DNA of 64,000 bases from Chlorobaculum thiosulfatiphilum (GTDB lineage Bacteria; Bacteroidota; Chlorobiia; Chlorobiales; Chlorobiaceae): positions 1 to 64,000 of the forward strand of contig NZ_VDCH01000001.1 in assembly GCF_006265165.1 (NCBI RefSeq), given 5' to 3'. A program made the translations under genes and the position numbers. Positions within the stretch are counted from its first letter, which is position 1. Each line of letters starts with the position of its first letter. Shown here piece after piece: positions 9,179 through 18,594 of this stretch. The notes under the pieces are model-generated. The model had not been told where the DNA came from. It saw only the letters and a list, made by a program, of their open reading frames with translations, and made no database searches.

Positions 9179-9844
9179 ATGTCGATTAATAATCGTTACA
9201 TATATCGTTCAAAAATTTCAGAGGCAAAGTTCCGGGAGCTGGTACGCTATTTTTGCGACGATCTGGATGCAACGCAGATCACCTCGCTCAGTGGCCTGAA
9301 CCGCAATACCGTGAATCGATACCTCAAGGCCATTCGGGAACGCATTGCCGAACATTGCGAGTCGGAATCGACGGTAACGAGCCAGGCCGAAGGCGACGAG
9401 TCCTTGTTTGGGCCTCATCGCGTTCAAATCAGACCTGCCGGTGACGCGACGACCAGAACCACCGTTTTCGGCATCATCAAGCAGTACAGCAAAGTGCACA
9501 CCCAAATCGTGACGGATGGCGCGAAAGACTCGCCTAAAAAAGGTGTTATTGCGGGAATGGCGAGTCGTGACCGGGTGGCCTGCGCTGACGAACTGCCAGG
9601 AGGCGAAGGAGTTGAGGAGGATGCGGAGAACGAATTTGTCAGGAATCTCAGCCGAATCAATGGCATCGAGGGGTTCTGGAGCATTGCCAAAATGAGGCTC
9701 GTCAAGTTCCGTGGCGTGAACAAGAACACCTTTTACCTGCACCTCAAAGAGTGCGAATTTCGGTACAACCACCGCAACGAGAACCTGTACCTGAAAATCC
9801 TCAAAATCGTCAGGGAAAAACCGCTGTTCCAGGAATCGCCGTGA
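9179..9844 (+). mobile_element. degenerate IS1595-type transposase
   Basis: The 221-residue frame keeps an N-terminal helix-turn-helix (ATQITSLSGLNRNTVNRYL) and the C-terminal ISXO2-like signature (RINGIEGFWSIAKMRLVKFRGV, TFYLHLKECEFRYNHRNENL). Between them the catalytic DDE core is damaged: around 9530-9640 the expected strand with the DGW motif is replaced by an unrelated reading (SRDRVACADELPGGEG), as if by paired small frameshifts; a DGW-like codon string is readable in a neighbouring frame. The enzyme is probably inactive. I found no convincing terminal inverted repeats or target duplication, so element ends are unknown. It abuts the hsdM end. Confidence 0.7.
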
Positions 9845-9947
9845 ACACCCGCTCAAACCCCTGCAACCTGGCGAATTCGCCTTCCGAACTTCTCGATCAG
9901 CGCATTGCTGTTCAGATCGAAACGCTCTCCATTCTGTCTTCCTCGGC

Positions 9948-11399
9948 TCACTCTACCGTTTTGCCCAACGCTTCGGCGACCATCGTAAACTGTTCGAGGG
10001 CGGCTTGCAGGTTTTCGACGATTTCGGCGGCGATGACCTCCGGCGCGGGCAGGTGGTCGAGGTCTTGCAGGCTGTCGTCCTTGAGCCAGAAGAGGTCGAG
10101 GTTCAGCTTGTCGCGGCGGGTGAGATCGTCATAGCTGAAGCGGCGGAACCGGTCGGTTTCCTGGCGCTCCTTGAAGCACTGCACGAAATCGTCGAGATCG
10201 GCGGATTTGAGCGGGTTGGTCTTGAGCGTGAAGTGAACGTTGGTGCGGAAATCGTAGATCCACAGCTCTCTGGTTTGCGCCTCTTTCGAGGCGGGGCGTT
10301 TGCTGAAAAAGAGCACGTTCGCCTTGACTCCGGGGCTGTACCAGATGCCGGTCGGCAAGCGCAGGAGCGTGTGGAAGTTGAACTGCTCCAGCAACCGTTT
10401 GCGGATGCCTTCGCCAGCTTTTCCGGCCTCGAACAGCACATTGTCCGGCAAGACGACGCCCGCACGACCGTAGTCGTTGAGTATGGTCATGATGTGCTGG
10501 AGGAAGTTGAGCTGCTTGTTGGAGGTGGTGAACTTGAAGTCTGAGCGCTCGTAATTCTCGCGCTCGGTCGTAACCTGCCCGTCCTGGCCGACAACCTTGT
10601 AGCTGCTCTTCTTGCCGAACGGCGGGTTGGTGAGCACGACATCGTACCGTTCCTTCGGCAAAGTGGCGAGCGCGTCGCCCTGCCGCACCGGGCTGCCGCC
10701 GTTGCCGATGCCGTGCAGGTAGAGGTTCATGGCGCAGAGCCGCACGACCTCATCGACAATATCGATGCCCTGAAACGCTTCGTGGCGCAAGTGGCGAAGC
10801 AGTTCGCGATCCTGCTTCTGGGTTTTCATGAAGTCGTAGGCGGAGAGCAAAAATCCGCCGGTGCCGCAGGCGGGATCGCAAACGGTTTCGCCTATTCGCG
10901 GATGTACGCATTTGACAATTGCGTCAATGACCGGGCGCGGCGTGAAGTACTGACCCGCGCCGGACTTGACTTCCGAGGCGTTCTTTTCGAGTAGTCCTTC
11001 GTAAATCTGCCCTTTGACATCGACGCCAATGCCGATCCACGGCCCCTCGCTGGCGATGAGCGACACGACGCGCTTGAGCTTTGCCGGATCGGTGAGCTTG
11101 TTCTGGGCTTTGCGGAAAATGGTGCCGATCAGCCCTGGCTCCTTGCCGAGCTCTTCGAGCGAGTGGCGGTACTGCAACTCCAGCGCGTCGCCATCCCTGC
11201 CAGCCAACTGCGCCCAGCGATACTCGTCGGGAATGATCGACGGTTCGCCAAGCAGCGCCGTGCGCTCATCGTCCATCTTGAGGAACAGGAGATAGGTAAT
11301 CTGCTCGACATAATCGCCGTAAGATATGCCCTGATCGCGCAGCACATGCGCATAATTCCAGACTTTGGAGACAAGTGACGAATAGTCGCGTTCGGTCAT
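9948..11399 (-). CDS. hsdM: type I restriction-modification DNA methyltransferase subunit
   Basis: A 483-residue N6-adenine methyltransferase subunit. An N-terminal helical domain (about residues 1-140) precedes the SAM-binding motif DPACGTGGF (175-183) and the catalytic NPPF (258-261). It should methylate host sites when complexed with HsdS, and form the restriction complex with HsdR. It is the last gene of the leftward hsdR-hsdS-hsdM set, separated from hsdS by 180 bases containing a palindromic repeat. No clear Shine-Dalgarno precedes its ATG, so its expression signal is uncertain. All motifs look intact. Confidence 0.95.
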   Translation of the reverse strand: MTERDYSSLVSKVWNYAHVLRDQGISYGDYVEQITYLLFLKMDDERTALLGEPSIIPDEYRWAQLAGRDGDALELQYRHSLEELGKEPGLIGTIFRKAQNKLTDPAKLKRVVSLIASEGPWIGIGVDVKGQIYEGLLEKNASEVKSGAGQYFTPRPVIDAIVKCVHPRIGETVCDPACGTGGFLLSAYDFMKTQKQDRELLRHLRHEAFQGIDIVDEVVRLCAMNLYLHGIGNGGSPVRQGDALATLPKERYDVVLTNPPFGKKSSYKVVGQDGQVTTERENYERSDFKFTTSNKQLNFLQHIMTILNDYGRAGVVLPDNVLFEAGKAGEGIRKRLLEQFNFHTLLRLPTGIWYSPGVKANVLFFSKRPASKEAQTRELWIYDFRTNVHFTLKTNPLKSADLDDFVQCFKERQETDRFRRFSYDDLTRRDKLNLDLFWLKDDSLQDLDHLPAPEVIAAEIVENLQAALEQFTMVAEALGKTVE

Positions 11400-11440
11400 A
11401 GAGAAATTATGTTTTTTATGCTGTTCCGTCTGCTTTTCCT

Positions 11441-11559
11441 GTCATTCTGAGTCCGACAAAGTCGGGCGAAGAATCCAGACGATACCTGCAAGATATTCTG
11501 AATTCTTCACTTATTGCGATACCCAGCAATCTGGATTCTTCACTTCGTTCAGAATGACA
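11441..11559. repeat. palindromic interspersed repeat between hsdS and hsdM
   Basis: The left end (11441-11479) reads GTCATTCTGAG...GAAGAATCCAGA and the right end (11530-11559) reads TCTGGATTCTTC...CAGAATGAC, so the ends are inverted copies. Together they form a MITE- or REP-like element of about 120 bases. A partial internal copy (ATATTCTGAATTCTTCAC, near 11493-11510) lies between. Sequences with a GTCATTCTGA...GAAGAATC core are a familiar type of bacterial dispersed repeat. Confidence 0.75.
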
Positions 11560-11579
11560 ACCCAGATTCTTGTTATCAG

Positions 11580-13037
11580 TCAAGCCATTGCCTTACGCCC
11601 GCGCCTTCCGGCGGTTTTCCGTGCGTTACCATCCTTCTCCGCCGATGCCCGTTCGGCCTGAATCCGCGCAAGAAGCTCGCTGGCCGGTTCATCCTCCGGG
11701 TCTTGCGGCACCAGCTCGCCGGAAAACGCCGCCTTCAGAATCGACTGCCGCAACATCCCGCTCCGCGCCAGCTCCGTAGAACACCACTTTTCCAGAGCAT
11801 CGATTTGCGCAATAGCAGTATTCACTCGATCAACGATAATTTCCTGTTCTTCTTCAGAAGGAATCGGGATATGAAAATGAGAAAGATCACCTAATGTCAC
11901 TGTTTTTTGAGCAACGCCTCTTGCGACCTTATGAGCATGAGATAATGTTATCGGTGAATTCAAAACAATCAACAAATAATCTAAATTGGCAATACCTTTG
12001 GTAGGCTTGATATGAGCAATATGCCTTTGAAACATAAACTTTTTTTCATCAACCACCTTTAATGCAATACCATAGGAGCCTACCGCAGTATAAAGAATAT
12101 CACCTTTCTCAGGACGACAACGCCTTGTACAATCTTCATAGATTTCTTCAGAAACCCATTTTGAAACTTTATTCCAATCAATAAATCCATTTCTCACATC
12201 ACCGATAACAACAAATGGCACACCTTCCTTCTGAAATTCGGGACTTTGATGAGTTCCGTCAGTAATTCTCTGAGCAATGACATCAAGTTCAACTATTGCC
12301 CAATTATCCGGCAGCTGAAAATATGAATGTCCTAAAGAAACCGGCTCCTGATATTTCCCACGACCTTTCCAATTATCACGACGCAACTTGAGAATTCGCT
12401 TTAAAAGAGCCTCGACGGATTCAAGCCTATGCTTGTTCTTTTCTCGCCACTCCCTCGTTAATTCACCCGTAACCGCCGCTTTCAAAACAGATTGGCGATA
12501 GACGACAAGCTGTTGCTGAACCTGCTTCAGCAGTGCTTCGCCTTTTTCGAGATCACTGAACAACGTCTCGATTTTATCAACAATTCGCTTTTGTTCATTT
12601 AAAGGAGCAATCGAAAATTCTAAATTCCAGAAAACTTCCGGATCAACATGAGGGGTTCCTGTCCCGCGTGGGCGAGAGTTGATAAATCGATATTTACTTT
12701 GAAGAAAATAATACAGATACTTAACATCGACAACCTTGGAATAAACACGAGCTAATGTTGACCCAAGAACGCCAGCGACACCAATTCCTGAAAAACCAAA
12801 ACGAGAACCATCCCATACAACCAGCACATCATTTTCAGATGTCATAACTGCATTATTAACATTCGCATATCGCCTGACAGAAGCATTCTCAAAAGCGTTT
12901 ATATCGACATAAGAAAGAAAACCATCTTTTGACTCTTCACTAAAAGACTTGGGTAATTTTCCTTTTTGATAAAAAACAATATCCCCTAATGGTTTAACGA
13001 TCCAACCTCTTGGCAATTCCATATTTTCTCTCATCAC
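11580..13037 (-). CDS. hsdS: type I restriction-modification specificity subunit
   Basis: A 485-residue S subunit that selects the bipartite DNA target. It shows two target-recognition domains (about residues 5-150 and 220-400), each followed by a conserved helical spacer: EQKRIVDKIETLFSDLEKGEALLKQVQQQL and EEEQEIIVDRVNTAIAQIDALEKW each begin one, and KAAVTGEL / KAAFSGELVPQ close them. The recognition domains are more AT-rich than hsdR and hsdM, usual for exchanged specificity modules. Its ATG overlaps the hsdR stop by four bases, so the two are translationally coupled. Target sequence cannot be predicted here. Confidence 0.93.
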   Translation of the reverse strand: MMRENMELPRGWIVKPLGDIVFYQKGKLPKSFSEESKDGFLSYVDINAFENASVRRYANVNNAVMTSENDVLVVWDGSRFGFSGIGVAGVLGSTLARVYSKVVDVKYLYYFLQSKYRFINSRPRGTGTPHVDPEVFWNLEFSIAPLNEQKRIVDKIETLFSDLEKGEALLKQVQQQLVVYRQSVLKAAVTGELTREWREKNKHRLESVEALLKRILKLRRDNWKGRGKYQEPVSLGHSYFQLPDNWAIVELDVIAQRITDGTHQSPEFQKEGVPFVVIGDVRNGFIDWNKVSKWVSEEIYEDCTRRCRPEKGDILYTAVGSYGIALKVVDEKKFMFQRHIAHIKPTKGIANLDYLLIVLNSPITLSHAHKVARGVAQKTVTLGDLSHFHIPIPSEEEQEIIVDRVNTAIAQIDALEKWCSTELARSGMLRQSILKAAFSGELVPQDPEDEPASELLARIQAERASAEKDGNARKTAGRRGRKAMA

Positions 13038-15781
13038 CCTACCAACGCCGTTTGCAGTTCATCCATCAACTCCTGCATCCCAGGCTCGAACAACTGCCGG
13101 GCGGTTATCAATCCACCTTTATCGGCGAAAACCGGAATTGTCATAAAATCCTCCTTTGTTATTTCAGCATTCGCACCGATAAACTGCGCGATAGCCCGTA
13201 ACCACTGCATCTGCATCTCCGTAAACTCCTTGCCCGCCCTCTTTTGCCGCCCGACCCACAAGTTGAAGCGCTGCTCCACCTTCGCGCCGAACGGCTCCAG
13301 CAGCTCATCCATGCCAAGCGCATAACGCACCAGCGAAATGATCTCCGTCAACTGCTGATCCACCGGAGCGCCCCGCACTTTCGACGCATCCAGCCGCTTG
13401 AACGCCTGCCAAACCGAAGCCACATCGAGATACCACGGCGGATCGGTCAGCTTGCGAGTCAGCTCGCGGATGGCCGCATAGGTGAGGCGCTGCCTGCCGT
13501 AGGGCTGATTATACAGAATTTGCAGGGCCAGAAGCTCATTTTTATGCTCCTCGATGAACTTCCTGAACGACTCGACCTTCCCGGCGGCGGCCTTCAGGTC
13601 ATAGCCTGCGCTGAGAACCTCGTCGGTCGTGATTTCATCGATCACAATGTCCGACTTCTGCTTGATGTCCTTCAAAAGCTGGCGCAGCTTCGGATCATCG
13701 AACAGCCTGCACACCGCCTCGATCTGCTCGTTCTGCACCTTCGCGAAAGCTTCATCCGTCACCTCCCCGCCCGTTTGTAACAGAATCTTGTCGGGATCAA
13801 TAGCGTCAAGCAGCTCGTTCGCCATGTCGCGCAACGACATGCCGCCGCTGGTTTCGACAATGCGCTGCCCGTCGTCGCGGTCGATCTTCCTGTCGAGCGC
13901 GGCCAGCCGTCCAGCCAGCGATGAGACGGCATCCTCGTCGCGGCGGCCCTGGGCGATCTGGTCAATCAGCTTGTCGAACGCCATCGCGCGGCGGCGCTCC
14001 AGCGGCTGGGAGACGTTCTTTTTGCCCTCCGTCACCCCGACCGCATCGACCAGAATGAAGCGCGTCTTGGTTTTGGCGTCCGGCGTGACGGCATGAAGAT
14101 CGGCATCCTCGATGGAGCGCACGCCGCGCCCCTTCATCTGCTCGAAATATCCCTCGGACTTCACGTCGCGCATGAAGATCAGGCACTCGACCGGCTTGAT
14201 GTCCGTGCCGGTGGCGACCATATCGACCGTCACGGCAATGCGCGGAAACGGATCGACACGGAACGCCTTGATGAGGGTTTTGGGATCGTCGCCCGTGTTG
14301 CGGTAGGTGATTTTCTTGCAGAAGCGGTTCCCCTCGCCAAACACCTCGCGCATGATATGGACGATCTCTTCGGCGTGGTTGTCGTCCTTGGCGAACACCA
14401 GCGTTTTCGGCACCCACTCGCCGGTGCGGTCGGGGAACAGCTCGGTGAAGAGGCAATCCCGAAAACACTGAATCACGGCGCGAATCTGGTTCGGCGCGGT
14501 CACGGAGCGGTCGAGTTCCCTGCCGGAATATTCGAGATTCTCGTCCAGCTTTTTGTAGCGCACGGCCCGTGTGCGGCGGTCGCGCACCGGCACCTCGAAC
14601 GCCGCGCCATCGACGATGCCGCCCCGCTCCGTCACGCGGGTGCGGATGCGGAAAATTTCGTAGCCGACATTGACGCCATCGGCCACGGAGCGCTCGTAGG
14701 GGTACTCCGAAACGAGGTTCTGATTGAAAAAGCCGAGCGTATGACTGGACGGCGTGGCGGTCAGGCCGATGATGTGCGCGTCGAAATACTCCAGCACCTG
14801 CCGCCAGAGGCCGTAAATCGAGCGATGGCACTCGTCGGTGATGATGAAATCGAAGGTCTCGACCGGAATCGCCGGATTGTAGCTGACCGGCGGGAGTTCG
14901 CCCTCGTCGTTTGCCCAGCTCTCGAAGCCCGAAATCTCCTCCGCCGACTCGTCGAGTTCCTGCCCGCGCAGCATCGAATAGAGCCGCTGGATGGTAGTGA
15001 TGACCACCTTGGCGTCACGGTCGATCTGGTTGCCGTGCAGATGCTGCACGATGTAGGTGTCGGTGAAGCGGTTGGCCGTGCCTGGCGGATGAAAGTTCTG
15101 GAACTCCTTGAGCGTCTGGTCGCCAAGGTTGTTGCGATCCACGAGGAACAGAATGCGCTTTGCTCCGCCATATTTAATAAGGCGATGGCTGAAGGTGCAG
15201 GCGGTGAAGGTTTTGCCCGCGCCGGTCGCCATCTGGATGAGCGAGCGCGGCTTGTCCGCCGCCAGCGAACGCTCCAGCTCCCGGACGGCCTCGATCTGGC
15301 AAGCGCGAAGCCCCGCCACATTGAGCGGCGGCATCGATTGCAGACGCACACGGAGCGTGTCGGGCTGCTTCAACAGCTCATGCAGGCGCTCCGGCGTGTG
15401 GAACGCAAACACGCGGCGCGAGCGTGGCCGTGGATCGCGCATGTCGCGAAAGAAAGTTTCGCCGCCGGTACTCTCATAATCGAAGCGCAGCAGAATGTCC
15501 CACTTTGCCAGATGCTCCGGCAACGCCTCCATGTACTTTTCGGACTGCTCCGCGACGCCGGAGAGCGTCACCCCCTGCTTCTTGGCCTCGACGACGCCCG
15601 CCGCCTTGCCATCGACAAAAAGCAGATAATCGCACGGCCCGGAGGGAAGCTGGAACTCACGCACAGCCACGCCGAGCGAGGCGTTCCGGTTGAACTCCCG
15701 CATATCCTGAACGATCCAGCCCGCCGCAACGAGAAGCGAGTCGATCTTCTGGCGAGCGATCTGTTCAGGGGTTTGTGTCAT
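13034..15781 (-). CDS. hsdR: type I restriction enzyme R subunit (EcoEI-like)
   Basis: A 915-residue motor and nuclease subunit. The N-terminal nuclease core shows D51 and E65-A-K67 of the PD-(D/E)xK fold. The helicase domain has Walker A GAGK (187-190) inside MATGAGKTFTA and a DECH box (316-319), with the later motif KGRGVRSI. The C-terminal third is the helical EcoEI R C-terminal type region. It is the first gene of the operon and overlaps hsdS by four bases. All catalytic motifs are present and the gene is full length, so the restriction arm looks functional. Confidence 0.95.
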   Translation of the reverse strand: MTQTPEQIARQKIDSLLVAAGWIVQDMREFNRNASLGVAVREFQLPSGPCDYLLFVDGKAAGVVEAKKQGVTLSGVAEQSEKYMEALPEHLAKWDILLRFDYESTGGETFFRDMRDPRPRSRRVFAFHTPERLHELLKQPDTLRVRLQSMPPLNVAGLRACQIEAVRELERSLAADKPRSLIQMATGAGKTFTACTFSHRLIKYGGAKRILFLVDRNNLGDQTLKEFQNFHPPGTANRFTDTYIVQHLHGNQIDRDAKVVITTIQRLYSMLRGQELDESAEEISGFESWANDEGELPPVSYNPAIPVETFDFIITDECHRSIYGLWRQVLEYFDAHIIGLTATPSSHTLGFFNQNLVSEYPYERSVADGVNVGYEIFRIRTRVTERGGIVDGAAFEVPVRDRRTRAVRYKKLDENLEYSGRELDRSVTAPNQIRAVIQCFRDCLFTELFPDRTGEWVPKTLVFAKDDNHAEEIVHIMREVFGEGNRFCKKITYRNTGDDPKTLIKAFRVDPFPRIAVTVDMVATGTDIKPVECLIFMRDVKSEGYFEQMKGRGVRSIEDADLHAVTPDAKTKTRFILVDAVGVTEGKKNVSQPLERRRAMAFDKLIDQIAQGRRDEDAVSSLAGRLAALDRKIDRDDGQRIVETSGGMSLRDMANELLDAIDPDKILLQTGGEVTDEAFAKVQNEQIEAVCRLFDDPKLRQLLKDIKQKSDIVIDEITTDEVLSAGYDLKAAAGKVESFRKFIEEHKNELLALQILYNQPYGRQRLTYAAIRELTRKLTDPPWYLDVASVWQAFKRLDASKVRGAPVDQQLTEIISLVRYALGMDELLEPFGAKVEQRFNLWVGRQKRAGKEFTEMQMQWLRAIAQFIGANAEITKEDFMTIPVFADKGGLITARQLFEPGMQELMDELQTALVG

Positions 15782-16240
15782 GGCTACGAAGCAAGGGTTC
15801 TTGGTATGTTGCGGTAACGATGAACTCAGGGGCGCAAAAGCAATTCACAGCACAGGAATAGAGCTGCGCGAAATTGGAAACTTTTTATAACAATTAAATA
15901 TAAGCACTTACTGTCTATTCACAGCAAACGGGACAAAGAAAAAACCGCCGCAGTTTATAAAAAAACTGTCTCTAACGCCAAGTTCCATCATCCACCCCGC
16001 GCCCCTATCGATACATCACTATTACAGCGCCGATTCGTGAGTCAGTATTTCCGAACTCGATTTCAGTGAATCAATGTCATATTGAATTGCTTTGCATTAC
16101 TTTTATTTTTAAAGTTCTTTACCGCAATGCTAACAAGAGCGGTTCACCCGGAATTAGAACAGAGCAAAACGTGTTATTCTACCAGTACAAACCTCCTTAT
16201 AACGCAGCAGGTTTTATGCAACCTTAATGGAAAACAAATC
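15782..16240. other. intergenic region upstream of hsdR
   Basis: A 459-base spacer between divergent hsdR and the VOC gene. It must hold the hsdR promoter, but no clear sigma-70 pair or operator stands out. A frame in phase with the VOC gene is open upstream to 16082, but the conserved domain starts at 16241 and the upstream translation looks non-coding. Confidence 0.5.
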
Positions 16241-16636
16241 ATGAAAGCAACATCGGTTTCATCGGCGTTTACCACGGAAAAGGTGGCGGAGACGCGGGAT
16301 TTTTATGTACGGCATTTCGGAGCGAAGGTGACGTTCGACTGCGGCTGGTACGTGAACCTCGAGTTCGGCAGTCCAACCGCAAGCTTGCAGTTCATGTCCG
16401 CCACGCAGCCGGAGCACAGGCTGAGCAGCAGCGCGGGGCTGATGTACAACTTCGCGGTGGATGACGTGGATGCGGAGCATCGGAGAATCACATCGGAAGG
16501 GCTGGCAGTGATCGTACCGCTCGAAGACCATCCCTGGGGCGACCGGGGCTTTGCCGTACAGGATCCGAACGACATCACGCTCTATATCTATAGCGAGCGC
16601 GAGCCAAGCGAGGAGTTCCGGCAATACTACCGGTAG
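16241..16636 (+). CDS. VOC superfamily (glyoxalase/bleomycin-resistance-like) protein
   Basis: A 131-residue single-domain vicinal-oxygen-chelate protein. It contains the paired beta-alpha-beta-beta-beta pattern: TEKVAETRDFYVRHFGAKV at the start and NFAVDDVDAEHRRITSEG then PWGDRGFAVQDPNDITLYIYS at the end. The WGDRGFAVQDPNG-like segment is typical of resistance-type members. Metal ligands are not all obvious, so it may bind rather than turn over its ligand. The start at the ATG 16241 matches the domain start. No operon partner; substrate unknown. Confidence 0.85.
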   Translation: MKATSVSSAFTTEKVAETRDFYVRHFGAKVTFDCGWYVNLEFGSPTASLQFMSATQPEHRLSSSAGLMYNFAVDDVDAEHRRITSEGLAVIVPLEDHPWGDRGFAVQDPNDITLYIYSEREPSEEFRQYYR

Positions 16637-17467
16637 CTTACGGAAGGTGATTTTACGCACCGGATGCAGCCATGCTTCGGAGAAAATCGGCAAATTTTCC
16701 CATGCCGAACGCAAGAGCCGGTTGTCGATACGGCTGAACGACAGGGCAAAGATGAGCACACTCGCCAGCGACCTGTCGATCAGCCGCGCCGCGAATAGCC
16801 CGGCGTCATCATGAATTTCAACATCATTGGCCGCACACCAAGGCAGGACTTATTCCGATAGCTGATCAGTTCCTGAACACGTGTTTCACGATCGCGATAA
16901 CCCTTTTATGCCGGAGCCATCAGCAAGAAAAACGGGACTGGTTGAGCCGGTTTTTTCAGTTTTACTTGTGGTGTCAATGATCTGTATTTCAACCTGTTAT
17001 TACCAAACACCTCCCCCACTGAAAAAAGTCTATTGATCTTTGAAATTGAAAGTTTTTTGCCTTTCTATCACTGTTCAATTAAGAAATTTAAAAGCACAGA
17101 AAGAGGACACAACAATCTCATAATCTCACAGCCATCTTTCCATAACGCTCTCTTTTTCAAGAAATTTTATCTACTCACTCTTAATAACACTGATAACTAA
17201 TAAGACACGCCAACAACACCATTTTAACTAATCTATAAATTATATTACATTGATAGTATTAAATTATTAAACATGATACTTACTGATATAATAATTCACT
17301 ATCGTAACACAAACAAACTCTTTAATACAATTTTTATAAGCATAAATCTACATTAAAATAATTCTCAAATAACATAACTTATTTCATTATAATATAATTA
17401 CTTAACTTTAATCAGATAAGACTTAATATTAAAATGAATATTCTGATTATTAATCATATTAATAAAG
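16637..17467. other. spacer ending in an extremely AT-rich tract
   Basis: The first 200 bases are GC-normal and may contain decayed coding sequence: the frame after the VOC stop reads plausibly for a short stretch but has no family hit that I recognise. From about 16960 to 17467 the sequence is extremely AT-rich with many TAAT/TTAA steps, the most AT-rich stretch of the window. No RNA gene or clear palindrome was found. It runs without a break in composition into the start of the next gene. Confidence 0.5.
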
Positions 17468-18415
17468 ATGAGCAACAAATTATTCAAAAGCATACTGAAA
17501 ACTGACAACAGACTTGATCTTAAGCAAACACTCTTCAGTGGTCAGAGTTTTACTTGGAAAAAAATAGATCTACTTTCAGCGTATTATGTTACTAAAATCA
17601 ACAAAACTATCATCTTTTTGCGTGAAATTGAACCCGGAATAATTGAGGCTTTGAGTAGCAGTAAAAAAATTAATGGATTGCCAATTAATCAATTTTTATT
17701 CAACTATTTTTCACTTGAAATTGACGATATAAAGGTTTTTCCCCAACGATTTAAAAATGATTTTCCGGAGGTATGGCGACGGGTAGAGCCGTACCATGGT
17801 GTCCGGATTATGAGGCAGGATCCGTTTGAGATAATGGTGACGTTCATGTGTGCCCAAGGCATTGGAATGCACCTGATTCGCCGACAGGTCTCCATGATTG
17901 CTGAAGGGTATGGGCAAAAGGTTGGGCTTGAAATGCCGGAAGGTGAGATGATTTTCCACTGCTTCCCTATCCCATCAGCTCTTGCTTCCGCAGACCCTGA
18001 TGAGCTGGCATTATGCACGAACAACAACAGGATTCGTGCGGCAAACATCATAGCAATGGCCCGATCATTCGAGTCAGGCAAACTGGCTTTAGCGCTCGTC
18101 GGCTCGGGCGAATGCGATCTCGAAACGCTGCGCGAAACGTTATGCGCACACAGTGGAATCGGCCTGAAAATCGCCGATTGTATCGCCCTTTTCGGGTTTG
18201 GACGATTCGATACCTTCCCGATCGATACCCATGTAAAACAGTACCTGTGGGAGTGGTTCGGCATCGAAGCAGCTCGTAAAAGCCTGACCGAAAAGAATTA
18301 CCGCTACTTGCAAAAAGAGGCTCGCAAAATCCTTGGAAATGAGTACGCGGGCTACGCCGGTCACATGCTGTTTCACTGCTGGCGGAAAGAGATCAAAAAG
18401 ATGAAAGCGTTCTGA
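17468..18415 (+). CDS. ogg: 8-oxoguanine DNA glycosylase (OGG1-type)
   Basis: A 315-residue bifunctional glycosylase/AP lyase of the OGG1 type that removes 8-oxoguanine. The N-terminal domain keeps TLFSGQSFTW (residues 21-30, the CGQSFRW motif of relatives). The helix-hairpin-helix-GPD core shows HSGIGLKIADCI with the catalytic lysine K234, and FPIDTH with the catalytic aspartate D253. Length fits the family. The first third is AT-rich like the spacer before it, whereas the sequence after about 17765 has the usual GC content; this mixed composition is unusual. No strong Shine-Dalgarno is visible in the AT-rich leader. Confidence 0.88.
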   Translation: MSNKLFKSILKTDNRLDLKQTLFSGQSFTWKKIDLLSAYYVTKINKTIIFLREIEPGIIEALSSSKKINGLPINQFLFNYFSLEIDDIKVFPQRFKNDFPEVWRRVEPYHGVRIMRQDPFEIMVTFMCAQGIGMHLIRRQVSMIAEGYGQKVGLEMPEGEMIFHCFPIPSALASADPDELALCTNNNRIRAANIIAMARSFESGKLALALVGSGECDLETLRETLCAHSGIGLKIADCIALFGFGRFDTFPIDTHVKQYLWEWFGIEAARKSLTEKNYRYLQKEARKILGNEYAGYAGHMLFHCWRKEIKKMKAF

Positions 18416-18594
18416 TACTACCAGAACCGCATGGTGCAAGCCTGGCAATGGCAAACGGCAATTCGTGCCGTCATGGGCAAAGTGGACGGAATAGATGGCA
18501 TGAACGATACGGATGTTTGCAGGTGGGCACGTTGAAACGGGCTTGGCGGTTAGGGTTATTGTTCGATTTTGCCAACCAGCCAACCTGATTGATT

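Noticed and set aside
14093-15817. A 574-codon frame on the plus strand
   Set aside because: It is antisense to the intact hsdR gene and arises from GC-rich codon bias; translation is rich in Arg, His and Ala without motifs.
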